Assembly (NCBI RefSeq): GCF_938039245.1
Contig: NZ_CALHVN010000065.1
Location: 1-64,000 of the forward strand
Direction: 5' to 3'
DNA from: an uncultured Campylobacter sp.
GTDB taxonomy: Bacteria > Campylobacterota > Campylobacteria > Campylobacterales > Campylobacteraceae
DNA: 64,000 nt
Every line of letters begins with the position of its first letter. The stretch's first letter is position 1. This document shows, piece by piece, positions 35,217 through 43,405 of this stretch. The translations under genes were made by a program, and so were the position numbers. Under the pieces are notes generated by a model. It was not told where the DNA came from. It saw only the letters and a program-made list of their open reading frames with translations, and searched no databases.

Positions 35217-35890
35217 AAAATTTTAAAGAGCTAACGCTACTGCTAGTCGAGGACGAGGATAGCATAAGGGAGTCTATGCAAGAGGTTTTCGCAGGCGTAT
35301 TTCAAAAGGTTATCTCGGCCTCAAACGGCGACGAAGGTCTTAAGAAATTTAAAAAATTTAGCCCCGATATCGTGATAGCCGATATCATGATGCCTATCAT
35401 GGACGGACTTGAGATGTCAAGGCAGATAAAAGAGTTCTCAAAAAACACGCCCGTAGTAATCCTAAGCGCGTATAGCGAAAAGGAAAAACTGCTAAAAGCT
35501 ATCGATGTGGGCATCGATAAATACGTGATCAAGCCTATCGATATGGACGAGCTTTTCGCCCTGCTAGAACAGATCGTAAAAACCAAAATCATAGGCGCCG
35601 ATATCATCGAGATTTCGGGCGGATATTCGTTTAATCAAACCAAAAAAGTGCTCGTAAAAAACGGCGTCGAGATCGCGCTAACCAAAAAAGAACTGGCCTT
35701 TATCTCGCTTTTAGTTAAACGCATAGGTACGCTCGTTTTAACCGAGGAGATTAGAAACGTGGTGTGGTTTGGCGAAAAGGTAAACGATCCCGCCGTTAGA
35801 ACCTTTATCAAGCGAATACGCGATAAAGTAGGCGCCGGTCTCATCAAAAACTCGCCGGGTCTTGGCTATAAAATCGAGCTGAAAAAGTAA
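35213..35890 (+). CDS. OmpR-type response regulator
   Basis: 225 aa. Receiver domain 1-120: acidic pocket EDED, phospho-acceptor Asp in IVIADIMMPIMDGLEM, conserved Thr/Ser position in VVILSAYSE and Lys in YVIKPID. Residues 135-225 form a winged-helix DNA-binding domain (ALTKKELAFISLLVKRIGTL then TFIKRIRDKVG). It overlaps the kinase gene by four bases, and the cco operon starts 95 bases downstream. The oxidase genes are a reasonable but unproven target. Confidence 0.93.
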   Translation: MKNFKELTLLLVEDEDSIRESMQEVFAGVFQKVISASNGDEGLKKFKKFSPDIVIADIMMPIMDGLEMSRQIKEFSKNTPVVILSAYSEKEKLLKAIDVGIDKYVIKPIDMDELFALLEQIVKTKIIGADIIEISGGYSFNQTKKVLVKNGVEIALTKKELAFISLLVKRIGTLVLTEEIRNVVWFGEKVNDPAVRTFIKRIRDKVGAGLIKNSPGLGYKIELKK

Positions 35891-35985
35891 AATTTGAAAC
35901 GCAAATTTAGGTCGGTTAAGCGATTTTACACTAAAAATCTAATAAAATAACAATCTAATAACAAAATAAACAAAGGAGGATATCG

Positions 35986-37467
35986 ATGCGACTAGACAGG
36001 GCGCTAAGCTACGACTACACGGTCGCCAAGTATTTTATGTTCGCGACGATACTGTTTGGGATAGTCGGTATGAGCGTCGGCGTTTTTATAGCGTTTCAGA
36101 TGGCGTATCCCGATCTAAACTATCTCGCGGGCGAATACGGCACCTTTAGCCGCCTAAGACCGCTACACACGGCAGGCGTGATATTTGGATTTATGCTTTC
36201 GGGCGTATTTGCGACATGGTACTATATCGGACAGAGGGTTTTAAAGGTCTCGATGAGCGAGTCGCCGTTTTTGATGACGGTGGGCAAGCTGCACTTTTGG
36301 ATATATATGCTGGTGATGGCCGGCGGCGTGTTTAGCCTACTTGCCGGCGTTAGTACGTCAAAAGAGTACGCCGAGCTAGAGTGGCCGTTAGATATCGGCG
36401 TGGTCGTGCTTTGGGTGCTTTGGGGCGTTAGTATATTCGGCCTCATCGGTATCCGCCGTGAGAGGACGCTTTATATCTCGGTTTGGTATTTTATCGCGAC
36501 GTTTTTAGGTATCGCGATGCTTTATTTGTTTAACAATATGGCCGTACCGACCAAGCTGGTTTCGGGATATGGCAACTGGTGGCACTCGGTCTCGATGTAC
36601 GCCGGAGCCAACGACGCGCTAGTGCAGTGGTGGTACGGGCACAACGCCGTGGCGTTTGTGTTTACTGTGCCGATAATCGCTCAAATTTACTACTTTCTTC
36701 CTAAAGAGAGCGGTCAGCCGATATTTTCTTACAAACTTTCGATTTTCTCGTTTTGGAGCCTGATGTTCCTTTATCTTTGGGCTGGCGGACACCATCTGAT
36801 CTACTCTGCAGTGCCTGACTGGATGCAGACGATGGGCTCGGTGTTTTCTGTCGTTTTGATACTGCCGTCTTGGGGTTCGGCTATAAATATGCTTCTAACG
36901 ATGCGCGGCGAGTGGCAGCAACTTAGAGAAAATCCTCTTATCAAATTTATGATTTTGGGCTCGACGTTTTATATGTTTTCGACTCTTGAGGGGCCGATTT
37001 TAGCGATCAAGTCCGTAAATGCCCTCGCGCACTTTACCGACTGGGTGCCAGGCCACGTGCACGACGGTACGCTAGGCTGGGTCGGATTTATGACGATGGC
37101 GGCGCTTTATCACATGACGCCGCGCGTGTTTAAACGCGAAATTTACTCGAAATCCTTGATGGAAACTCAGTTTTGGATACAGACTATCGGCATAGTGCTT
37201 TACTTTTCGTCGATGTGGATCGCGGGCATCACTCAGGGTATGATGTGGCGCGCGACGGACGAATACGGAAATTTAGCCTACTCGTTTATCGATACGGTGA
37301 TAAATATCGTGCCGTACTACTGGATCAGAGCCGTGGGCGGACTGCTTTATCTGCTTGGATTTTTTATCTTTGTTTATAATATCTACAAGAGTTTTGGCGC
37401 CAAATCGCTCGAAAAAGAGCCGTTAAGCGCGAGTCCTGCGGGCGTAAAGGAGGTTGCTAATGTTTAG
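35986..37467 (+). CDS. ccoN: cbb3-type cytochrome c oxidase subunit I
   Basis: 493 aa, about twelve helices. Haem and copper ligands of the haem-copper oxidase family are visible: His in RPLHTAGVIFGF, HNAVAFVFTVP, the pair in AGGHHLIYSAVP and the pair in PGHVHDGTLGW. It reduces oxygen to water with high affinity, as needed by a microaerophile. AAAGGAGG ribosome site at about 35972. Overlaps ccoO by eight bases. Confidence 0.98.
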   Translation: MRLDRALSYDYTVAKYFMFATILFGIVGMSVGVFIAFQMAYPDLNYLAGEYGTFSRLRPLHTAGVIFGFMLSGVFATWYYIGQRVLKVSMSESPFLMTVGKLHFWIYMLVMAGGVFSLLAGVSTSKEYAELEWPLDIGVVVLWVLWGVSIFGLIGIRRERTLYISVWYFIATFLGIAMLYLFNNMAVPTKLVSGYGNWWHSVSMYAGANDALVQWWYGHNAVAFVFTVPIIAQIYYFLPKESGQPIFSYKLSIFSFWSLMFLYLWAGGHHLIYSAVPDWMQTMGSVFSVVLILPSWGSAINMLLTMRGEWQQLRENPLIKFMILGSTFYMFSTLEGPILAIKSVNALAHFTDWVPGHVHDGTLGWVGFMTMAALYHMTPRVFKREIYSKSLMETQFWIQTIGIVLYFSSMWIAGITQGMMWRATDEYGNLAYSFIDTVINIVPYYWIRAVGGLLYLLGFFIFVYNIYKSFGAKSLEKEPLSASPAGVKEVANV

Positions 37468-38125
37468 TTGGTTAGAGAAAAATCCCTTCTTTTTCGCGGT
37501 TATGGTTTTTATATTTATCGCCTATGCGGGCGTGATCGAGATCTTGCCTGATTTTGCCAACAGGGCTAGGCCGCTTGAGGGAACCAAGCCGCCGACTGTT
37601 TTACAGCTTGCTGGCAAACACGTATATATGAAAGATAGCTGTAACGCCTGCCATACGCAGCAAATTCGCCCTTTTAAGGCCGAGACCGATAGATACGGCA
37701 TGTATTCGCTTAGCGGCGAGTATGCGTTTGACCGCCCGCATCTTTGGGGTTCAAAGAGGACCGGCCCCGACCTTTGGCGCGTGGGTAACTACCGTACCAC
37801 CGACTGGCACGAAAATCACATGAAAGAGCCGACCTCCGTGGTGCCCGGTTCTATAATGCCTGCTTACAAGCATCACTTTAGCAACAACGCCGATATCGAG
37901 ACGGCATACGGCGAGGCGGTAACGACGAAAAAGGTATTTGGCGTACCGTACGACGTAGAGGGTATGCCAAGACTAGGCACCTACGAGGAGGCGCAGGCAG
38001 CCGCCAAAGAAGAAGCCGCCGCTATAGTTGAAGAGATGAAGGACGAAGAGGTCAAAAAGGCCTTTGAGCGCGGAGAGATCCGCGAGATAGTGGCGCTCAT
38101 CGCCTATCTAAATAGCTTAAAATAG
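37460..38125 (+). CDS. ccoO: cbb3 oxidase mono-haem cytochrome c subunit
   Basis: 221 aa from ATG 37460, preceded by AAAGGAGG; an in-frame TTG two codons upstream is rejected. One N-terminal membrane helix (about 10-28) and one haem c site, CNACH, in DSCNACHTQQIRPF. The likely axial Met is in GSIMPAYKHH. The C-terminal helical region is Ala/Glu rich. It passes electrons to CcoN. Confidence 0.97.
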   Translation: MFSWLEKNPFFFAVMVFIFIAYAGVIEILPDFANRARPLEGTKPPTVLQLAGKHVYMKDSCNACHTQQIRPFKAETDRYGMYSLSGEYAFDRPHLWGSKRTGPDLWRVGNYRTTDWHENHMKEPTSVVPGSIMPAYKHHFSNNADIETAYGEAVTTKKVFGVPYDVEGMPRLGTYEEAQAAAKEEAAAIVEEMKDEEVKKAFERGEIREIVALIAYLNSLK

Positions 38126-38133
38126 GCGAATTT

Positions 38134-38355
38134 ATGGACGCGCAGACTCTAAGAGATATCCAAGGATACGGAGCTTTTATCTTTCTAGCCGTGTGCGCCG
38201 CGCTTCTTTACGGATACTATTTTCATCTTTATAGATCCGAAAAGAGCGGCAGGCGAAACTACGAAAGATACTCCGACCTCGCCCTAAAAGACGGTATCGA
38301 CGAGGAAATTTTAGAGTCTACGTCTATAGAGCAAAACACTAAAAAGGAAAAATAA
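38134..38355 (+). CDS. ccoQ: cbb3 oxidase subunit CcoQ
   Basis: 73 aa: a single N-terminal membrane helix (about 12-30, GAFIFLAVCAALLYGYYFHLY) and a charged cytoplasmic tail. Size and position between ccoO and ccoP identify it. CcoQ stabilises the oxidase core. Its TAA shares one base with the ccoP ATG. Confidence 0.9.
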   Translation: MDAQTLRDIQGYGAFIFLAVCAALLYGYYFHLYRSEKSGRRNYERYSDLALKDGIDEEILESTSIEQNTKKEK

Positions 38356-39215
38356 TGCAATGGTTTAATTTAGAAGATAACGTAAATTTACTGGGGCTTA
38401 TCGGAGCTATTGCTATCGTTTTGGCCACGGCTTTCGTCGTAAGTCGCTTGGTCGGGCAGATGAAGGTAGCAAAACCTAAGGCCGAGCTTAGCGAGCATAG
38501 CTGGGACGGCATAGGCGAGTACAAAAATCCCGTACCGCTGGGCTGGGCGATAGTTTATGCGATATGTATCGTCTGGGCCTTGTGGTATATGATCGCCGGC
38601 TATCCGGTAAACTCCTACTCGCAAATCGGCGAATACAACGAAGAAGTTGCCGCCGCAAACGCTAAATTTGAAAAACGCTTCGCAAACGTGGACGCCAAGA
38701 CGCTTCACGCCATGGGCGAAAGCCTTTTTTTAGTGCAGTGTTCCTCCTGCCACGGTATAACCGGCGACGGTATAAACGGCAAGGCCGCAGACCTTTCCAA
38801 ATGGGGCAGCGAAGAGGGGATATATGATACGATAATAAACGGCTCAAAAGGCCTTGAGTATCCGATGGGAGAGATGCCTGCGGGTATGGCGGACGAGGAG
38901 GGCGCAAAGGCGATCGCGGCCTACATCGCTAAAGAAATTTCCGGTATAAAAAAGACCAAAAACGAAAATTTGGTAGCTAGCGGCAAGGAACTTTTTGCGA
39001 CCTGCGCGGCGTGCCACGGCGAGGACGGCAAAGGCATGGAGGGCAACTCTCCTGATCTATCTAAATACGGCACGGCGTCATTTATCGAGGACGTATTACA
39101 ACACGGTAAAAAAGGTGCTATCGGTACGATGCCTAAATTTAGCGACGGCAGACTAAACGCCTTGCAGCAAAAAGCCGTCGGCGAGTACGTTATCTCGCTT
39201 TCTAAAGGAGAATAA
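38355..39215 (+). CDS. ccoP: cbb3 oxidase di-haem cytochrome c subunit
   Basis: 286 aa. Two membrane helices near the N-terminus (about 12-32 and 62-80), then two haem c sites, CSSCH and CAACH, in LVQCSSCHGITGDG and LFATCAACHGEDGKG. Likely axial Met residues are in MGEMPAG and IGTMPKF. It is the electron entry point of the oxidase. Confidence 0.97.
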   Translation: MQWFNLEDNVNLLGLIGAIAIVLATAFVVSRLVGQMKVAKPKAELSEHSWDGIGEYKNPVPLGWAIVYAICIVWALWYMIAGYPVNSYSQIGEYNEEVAAANAKFEKRFANVDAKTLHAMGESLFLVQCSSCHGITGDGINGKAADLSKWGSEEGIYDTIINGSKGLEYPMGEMPAGMADEEGAKAIAAYIAKEISGIKKTKNENLVASGKELFATCAACHGEDGKGMEGNSPDLSKYGTASFIEDVLQHGKKGAIGTMPKFSDGRLNALQQKAVGEYVISLSKGE

Positions 39216-39425
39216 ATGGAAAACACGAATCGAAACGTTTTCGGCCTCCACGGAGTGACCGGGCTGCTCATTGCGACCGGGCTGCTGCTAGCGATCCTAG
39301 CGGCGCTCACGTACTACGCGATCAAGCTGCAGCAAGAAGTCGCACAAAAACCCTACTCGCTAAACGCCTCCGAGCTAAAGATGAAAAGCGCGGATAACGC
39401 CAAACAAGTGCGCGTAAAGGAGTAA
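39216..39425 (+). CDS. DUF4006 family small membrane protein
   Basis: 69 aa with one central helix (about 14-33, TGLLIATGLLLAILAALTYY). It starts immediately after the ccoP stop, the usual place of DUF4006 proteins in Campylobacter cbb3 operons. Probably an accessory or assembly subunit; function unproven. Confidence 0.85.
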   Translation: MENTNRNVFGLHGVTGLLIATGLLLAILAALTYYAIKLQQEVAQKPYSLNASELKMKSADNAKQVRVKE

Positions 39426-39427
39426 AT

Positions 39428-39529
39428 ATGCAAGCGATTTTGGAGAAATTTATCGTCGCGGGACTCATCGCGGCGGCGGCATTTACGGCGTGGGCGGTGC
39501 TAACGCCAAATCACCTTTTCGTCGGATGA
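39428..39529 (+). CDS. 33-residue single-helix peptide at the end of the cco operon
   Basis: ATG two bases after the DUF4006 stop, with GTAAAGGAG upstream overlapping that gene's end. The peptide is MQAILEKFIVAGLIAAAAFT followed by AWAVLTPNHLFVG: one clean membrane helix (about 8-25) with a short polar end. The operon terminator follows 14 bases later, so the ORF is inside the transcript. Small single-helix subunits are common in cbb3 oxidases, which makes translation likely. Confidence 0.7.
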   Translation: MQAILEKFIVAGLIAAAAFTAWAVLTPNHLFVG

Positions 39530-39542
39530 AATTTGATAAATC

Positions 39543-39570
39543 AAAGAGCGCAGACTCTGCCGCTCTTTTT
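39543..39570 (+). terminator. Rho-independent terminator of the cco operon
   Basis: AAAGAGCG (39543-39550), 10-base loop, CGCTCTTT (39561-39568), then TT and C. Strong stem with T-run just after the small peptide ORF. Confidence 0.85.
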
Positions 39571-39635
39571 CAAATTTTACGCTTAAATCCTAGCGGCTCG
39601 CTTTACTTTTTGCGCGAAAATACGCGACTTGGCCG

Positions 39636-40310
39636 ATGAGATTTATAAATTTTACTCGCTCAAATTTAACTATCCTTTTTTGCTTTCTCGCGCTCAAATT
39701 TGCGAATTTGATCCGCGTCTTTTTTATCTTTTTGCTTTTTGTTTTTTACGGCGCGGCGATTTTGCAGGGTTCAAATTTACCTCGCGAGATAGTCTTGGTA
39801 AATCAAAACATCTTAAGCCCCGCTGTGAGCGAGAAAATCGCGGTTTTAGGCGAGGAGTTAGCTGGCAAAAGCGGCGTATTTGCGGGGGTTGCGGTTTATG
39901 AGAGCTTGGAGGGCAAAACGCTAAAAGAAGCGGCCGCGCAGCTAAATTTGACCCCGCCTTACGCGCTTTTGATGCTTGCTAAAACGGAGCATAAGGTGGA
40001 AATTTTCGCCGACGCCCAGACGCTAAAGCTTTTTGATAAAGAGAAAATTTTAAGCCCGTATCCAAGCTCGGGCTCTATTTTGCCGATACTAGCGTCCAAA
40101 AACGGCAAAGATATCTTTAATGCCGCCCTTTTAAACGGCTACGCGGATCTTGCCGAACAGATCGCCGCTAGTAAAGGCGTGAGCTTGCAAAACGCTATCG
40201 GTAGCCAAAACCGCCTGACGCTTGATGCGTTTAGGATTTTTATCTACGGCTCTATCGCGCTTGTCGTTTGCGTCGCCGCGTTTAGAAAATTTAGGAGGAA
40301 AAATGGCTAA
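39636..40310 (+). CDS. Membrane-anchored TPM-domain-like protein
   Basis: 224 aa. N-terminal hydrophobic segment (about 10-45), a soluble domain (50-185) and a C-terminal helix (about 198-215) followed by RKFRRKNG. The soluble part (LSPAVSEKIAVLGEELAGKS and LLMLAKTEHKVEIFAD) resembles TPM (TLP18.3/Psb32/MOLO-1) domains, which in bacteria are often found next to respiratory or assembly genes. It sits between ccoNOQP and ccoH, overlapping ccoH by eight bases. Assembly of the oxidase is a guess from position. Confidence 0.65.
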   Translation: MRFINFTRSNLTILFCFLALKFANLIRVFFIFLLFVFYGAAILQGSNLPREIVLVNQNILSPAVSEKIAVLGEELAGKSGVFAGVAVYESLEGKTLKEAAAQLNLTPPYALLMLAKTEHKVEIFADAQTLKLFDKEKILSPYPSSGSILPILASKNGKDIFNAALLNGYADLAEQIAASKGVSLQNAIGSQNRLTLDAFRIFIYGSIALVVCVAAFRKFRRKNG

Positions 40311-40773
40311 AAACTACTGGCCTCACGCTATCGTTATCTCGCTTATTTTGATAGTCGCCTCCTGCGTAGCGACCATCATTCTGGCCGTCAAAAACCCCGT
40401 GGAGATGGACGAGTTTTACTTCGAGCGCTACCAAAACGTCGATGAAAATATAAACGAGATCGAGGCTAGCCAGCGCAGATTTGACGCCAAATACGCTCTT
40501 AAATTTGAGCCCGAATTTGACGGGGTAAACGGATACTTTAAGATTGCCGTCGAGCCAAAAAACGGCTCGGTAGTGCCGAATTTTACGCATGAGATTTTAC
40601 TAACCAGACCCGCGACGAACGAGCAAAATCAAAATTTAAACGCCAAATTTGACGGGCAAATTTTAAAAACGCAGCCCGTAACGCTCCCCAAAAAAGGCAA
40701 ATGGCAAATTTTGCTAAAAATCTCCGACGCAAACGACACGGGCTTTTATAAATTTAGCTTCGAAGCGCACTAG
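40303..40773 (+). CDS. CcoH/FixH-like protein
   Basis: 156 aa from ATG 40303, which follows GGAGGAAAA. One N-terminal helix (about 7-30) and a periplasmic beta domain (RPATNEQNQNLNAKFDGQIL). Size, topology and position fit CcoH/FixH, the cbb3 assembly protein, and the equivalent gene in C. jejuni lies in the same place. Sequence similarity to FixH is loose. Confidence 0.65.
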   Translation: MAKNYWPHAIVISLILIVASCVATIILAVKNPVEMDEFYFERYQNVDENINEIEASQRRFDAKYALKFEPEFDGVNGYFKIAVEPKNGSVVPNFTHEILLTRPATNEQNQNLNAKFDGQILKTQPVTLPKKGKWQILLKISDANDTGFYKFSFEAH

Positions 40774-40831
40774 TTTTCTTTGATTTTCAGCCGCTCTGGG
40801 CTATCATTTCGCCAAAAAACAAAGAGCCTCT

Positions 40832-43405
40832 ATGCAAAATTTAGACAAACTTTATATCTTTACCAACTCGCGAAAGATCCGCGAATTTAACGCGAAATTT
40901 CAAAACGAACTCGTGCCAAAGGCCATGACGATAGCGCAGTTTGAGCAAAAGGCCGTGCTGATGCCGGGGCGCTTTGAGGCAGACGAGGCGTACGCGCTGG
41001 TGCTGATGCAGCGAGCCTGCGCGAGCGTGAGAGAGGCCTCCGAGCGGCTGCGTATCCCGTCCGAGTTTTTTGCGTTTTTGAAAAACAACGACTATCTTTT
41101 TAGCTTTTTTAAGGAGCTCGCCATCAGTAAAAAGAGCGTGGCGGATCTGAAATTTAGCGATATTTACGCCGATTACGAGGAGCATCTGGGTATCCTTGAG
41201 GCGGTGCTTGCGCGATATAAGGAGCTGCTCGCGGCCGAAAATCTATACGACGGCATCGCGCTACCTGAAATTTGCCGGCTAAACGGCGGGTTCGTCAGAG
41301 AATTTCGCGAGATTTATCTTGAGGTGGACGGCTTTTTGAGCGAATTTGAGTGGGAGCTGTTTAGCGAGATCGCAAAGCTAACGACGCTAAAAATTATCTT
41401 TCAAACCAGTAAATTTAACAAAAAACTGATCCTAAAACTAGCCGAAATTTCGGGCATTGACGCTAGCGAGTTTAGCCTATACGGCGAATTTGAGCTAAAT
41501 TTGAGCTCGCGCGAGCTAAAAAAAACGGGCGCCGTGCGCAAAAATCCGCTCGTTTTAAAAAGAAGCTTTAGCGCTAGAAGCTTGCAAGCGGCCTACGCGA
41601 TGGCAAAGGCTAGCGAGTTCGTCGCAGGGGGCATCAAGCCCGAAAATATCGCCGTTATCCTGCCCGATGAGAGCTTTGCCGAGATCTTGCGCTTGCACGA
41701 CCGCGGCAAGATGTTTAACTTTGCGATGGGTGAGAGCTTCACGCGAACTCGGTTTTTTCAAATTTTAAAGTGCATAGTAACCGCGATAAACGACAAAATC
41801 CGCATAAATTTGAGCGAGGATAACTACGCGAGTTTTAACGAATTCGAGTTTAATCTGCACGAGCTTGGCGCCGGCTCCGAGCTGTTTGCTAAATTTAAAA
41901 ACAGCTTTGAGGCGCCTTGCTCGTTTGAGGATTTTAGGGCGCTTATGGAGGAGATTTTGGCGCTTGAGAGCGACCCGGCCGCCGCGCAAAAAGCGCGCGA
42001 GGAGCTATTTTACGCGCAAAGTTTGGCTAGGTATTTTAGCTTTACGCTGCGTCAAATTTGCGAGATATTTTTGATAAAGCTAGCCAGGCTTAGGCTTGAC
42101 CACGTAGGCGGCGGCAAGATTGGTGTCATGGGCGTTTTGGAGAGTCGCGGACTTAAATTTGAGGGCGTCATAGTGCTTGATTTTAACGACGATTTGGTGC
42201 CAAAGCGCAGCGTAAACGAGATGTTTTTAAGCTCGCGCGTGCGTCAAAAAGCGGGCCTCATCGGTTACGTAGACCGCGAAAATTTGCAGAGATTTTACTA
42301 CGAGAGCCTAATCGGCGGCGCGAAAAAAGCGGCGATATGCTACGCGGCAAACGAGGAGAAAATCGCGTCGAGATTTCTCGGCGAATTTAACGCCGTGGAG
42401 GACGCGAGATTTAGCGACGAGAGCTATGCGGCGCTGTTTAACGGCGAATTTGCGGACGAGCAGAAATTTGAGGCCGAGATCAACCCGCATCTTGACGAAA
42501 AGAACGAGGCTAAGCCTAAGCAAACAAAAACCGCCAAGGAGCGGAGTTTGTTTGAATTTGGCGCGGAGAGCGAGCTAGATTCGGACGCAAATTTAGTCGG
42601 TAAATTTGACGAAAACGCCGCGCAAAACGAAACGTCGAGCCAAAATCCGCAAGCGCTAAATTTTATAAAATTTACGCGAAAAACGCCTGCAAAGCCTAAA
42701 ATTTTCGAGCAAGACATCATCGTCAAGCACGATTTTTTCGCTATCCCGCTCTCTTTTAGCAGGCTAAACACCTATTTGCAGTGCCCGCGGCGGTATTATT
42801 ACAGATATATTTTGAACGTAAAGCCGCCCGTTATGCCGCAAACGGCGTCCGCGGCGGACTTTGGCAACTCGCTGCACAGGGCGCTTTTTGAGTATTATTC
42901 TAAATTTGAGAGGTTTGACCTCGCTAAATTTGAAACGGTGTTAAGAGAGCTAAACACGCCGCCGCTAGAGCGCGAGATAACGATGATAAAGATGGAAAAA
43001 TTTAAGGCCGTAGAGGACGCGAGATATGAGGCGGGATGGCGCGTGCAGGGACTTGAAAAAGAGCTTGATAGCGTGTTTGCAGGCGTACGCATAACGGGTA
43101 AAATCGACCGCATAGACTGGCGCGGCGGCGAGCTGGCGGTGATTGACTATAAAAGCGGAAAATTTGACGCCAAATCCTTGCAACTGCCCTTTTACGAGGC
43201 GCTAGTGGGTAGGCCTTGCGAGGGGTATTTTTACGATCTAAAAGATAATATGAATTTGGTAGCCGGAGAGGCTAGCACGGACGCGCTTGCAGAGGCGATC
43301 GAGCAGCTAAAATCCATCAATAATACGCCGATAAATTTCGGGGAGGCGAAGGGCGCGATGAGCGAATACGAAGACTATAAAATTTTAGTGAAAGGCGAGC
43401 TATGA
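40832..43405 (+). CDS. addB: AddB-type exonuclease subunit with PD-(D/E)XK nuclease
   Basis: 857 aa. The C-terminal RecB-family nuclease is clear: SFSRLNTYLQCPRRYYYRYI (iron-sulfur/QxxxY region), GKIDRIDWRGG and VIDYKSGK with the catalytic Asp and Asp-x-Lys. The long N-terminal part is a degenerate helicase-like region, including LESRGLKFEGVIVLDFNDDL. With AddA it forms the AddAB helicase-nuclease that resects double-strand breaks for RecA. Residues about 540-620 are a polar, poorly conserved insert. Overlaps addA by four bases (ATGA). Confidence 0.9.
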   Translation: MQNLDKLYIFTNSRKIREFNAKFQNELVPKAMTIAQFEQKAVLMPGRFEADEAYALVLMQRACASVREASERLRIPSEFFAFLKNNDYLFSFFKELAISKKSVADLKFSDIYADYEEHLGILEAVLARYKELLAAENLYDGIALPEICRLNGGFVREFREIYLEVDGFLSEFEWELFSEIAKLTTLKIIFQTSKFNKKLILKLAEISGIDASEFSLYGEFELNLSSRELKKTGAVRKNPLVLKRSFSARSLQAAYAMAKASEFVAGGIKPENIAVILPDESFAEILRLHDRGKMFNFAMGESFTRTRFFQILKCIVTAINDKIRINLSEDNYASFNEFEFNLHELGAGSELFAKFKNSFEAPCSFEDFRALMEEILALESDPAAAQKAREELFYAQSLARYFSFTLRQICEIFLIKLARLRLDHVGGGKIGVMGVLESRGLKFEGVIVLDFNDDLVPKRSVNEMFLSSRVRQKAGLIGYVDRENLQRFYYESLIGGAKKAAICYAANEEKIASRFLGEFNAVEDARFSDESYAALFNGEFADEQKFEAEINPHLDEKNEAKPKQTKTAKERSLFEFGAESELDSDANLVGKFDENAAQNETSSQNPQALNFIKFTRKTPAKPKIFEQDIIVKHDFFAIPLSFSRLNTYLQCPRRYYYRYILNVKPPVMPQTASAADFGNSLHRALFEYYSKFERFDLAKFETVLRELNTPPLEREITMIKMEKFKAVEDARYEAGWRVQGLEKELDSVFAGVRITGKIDRIDWRGGELAVIDYKSGKFDAKSLQLPFYEALVGRPCEGYFYDLKDNMNLVAGEASTDALAEAIEQLKSINNTPINFGEAKGAMSEYEDYKILVKGEL

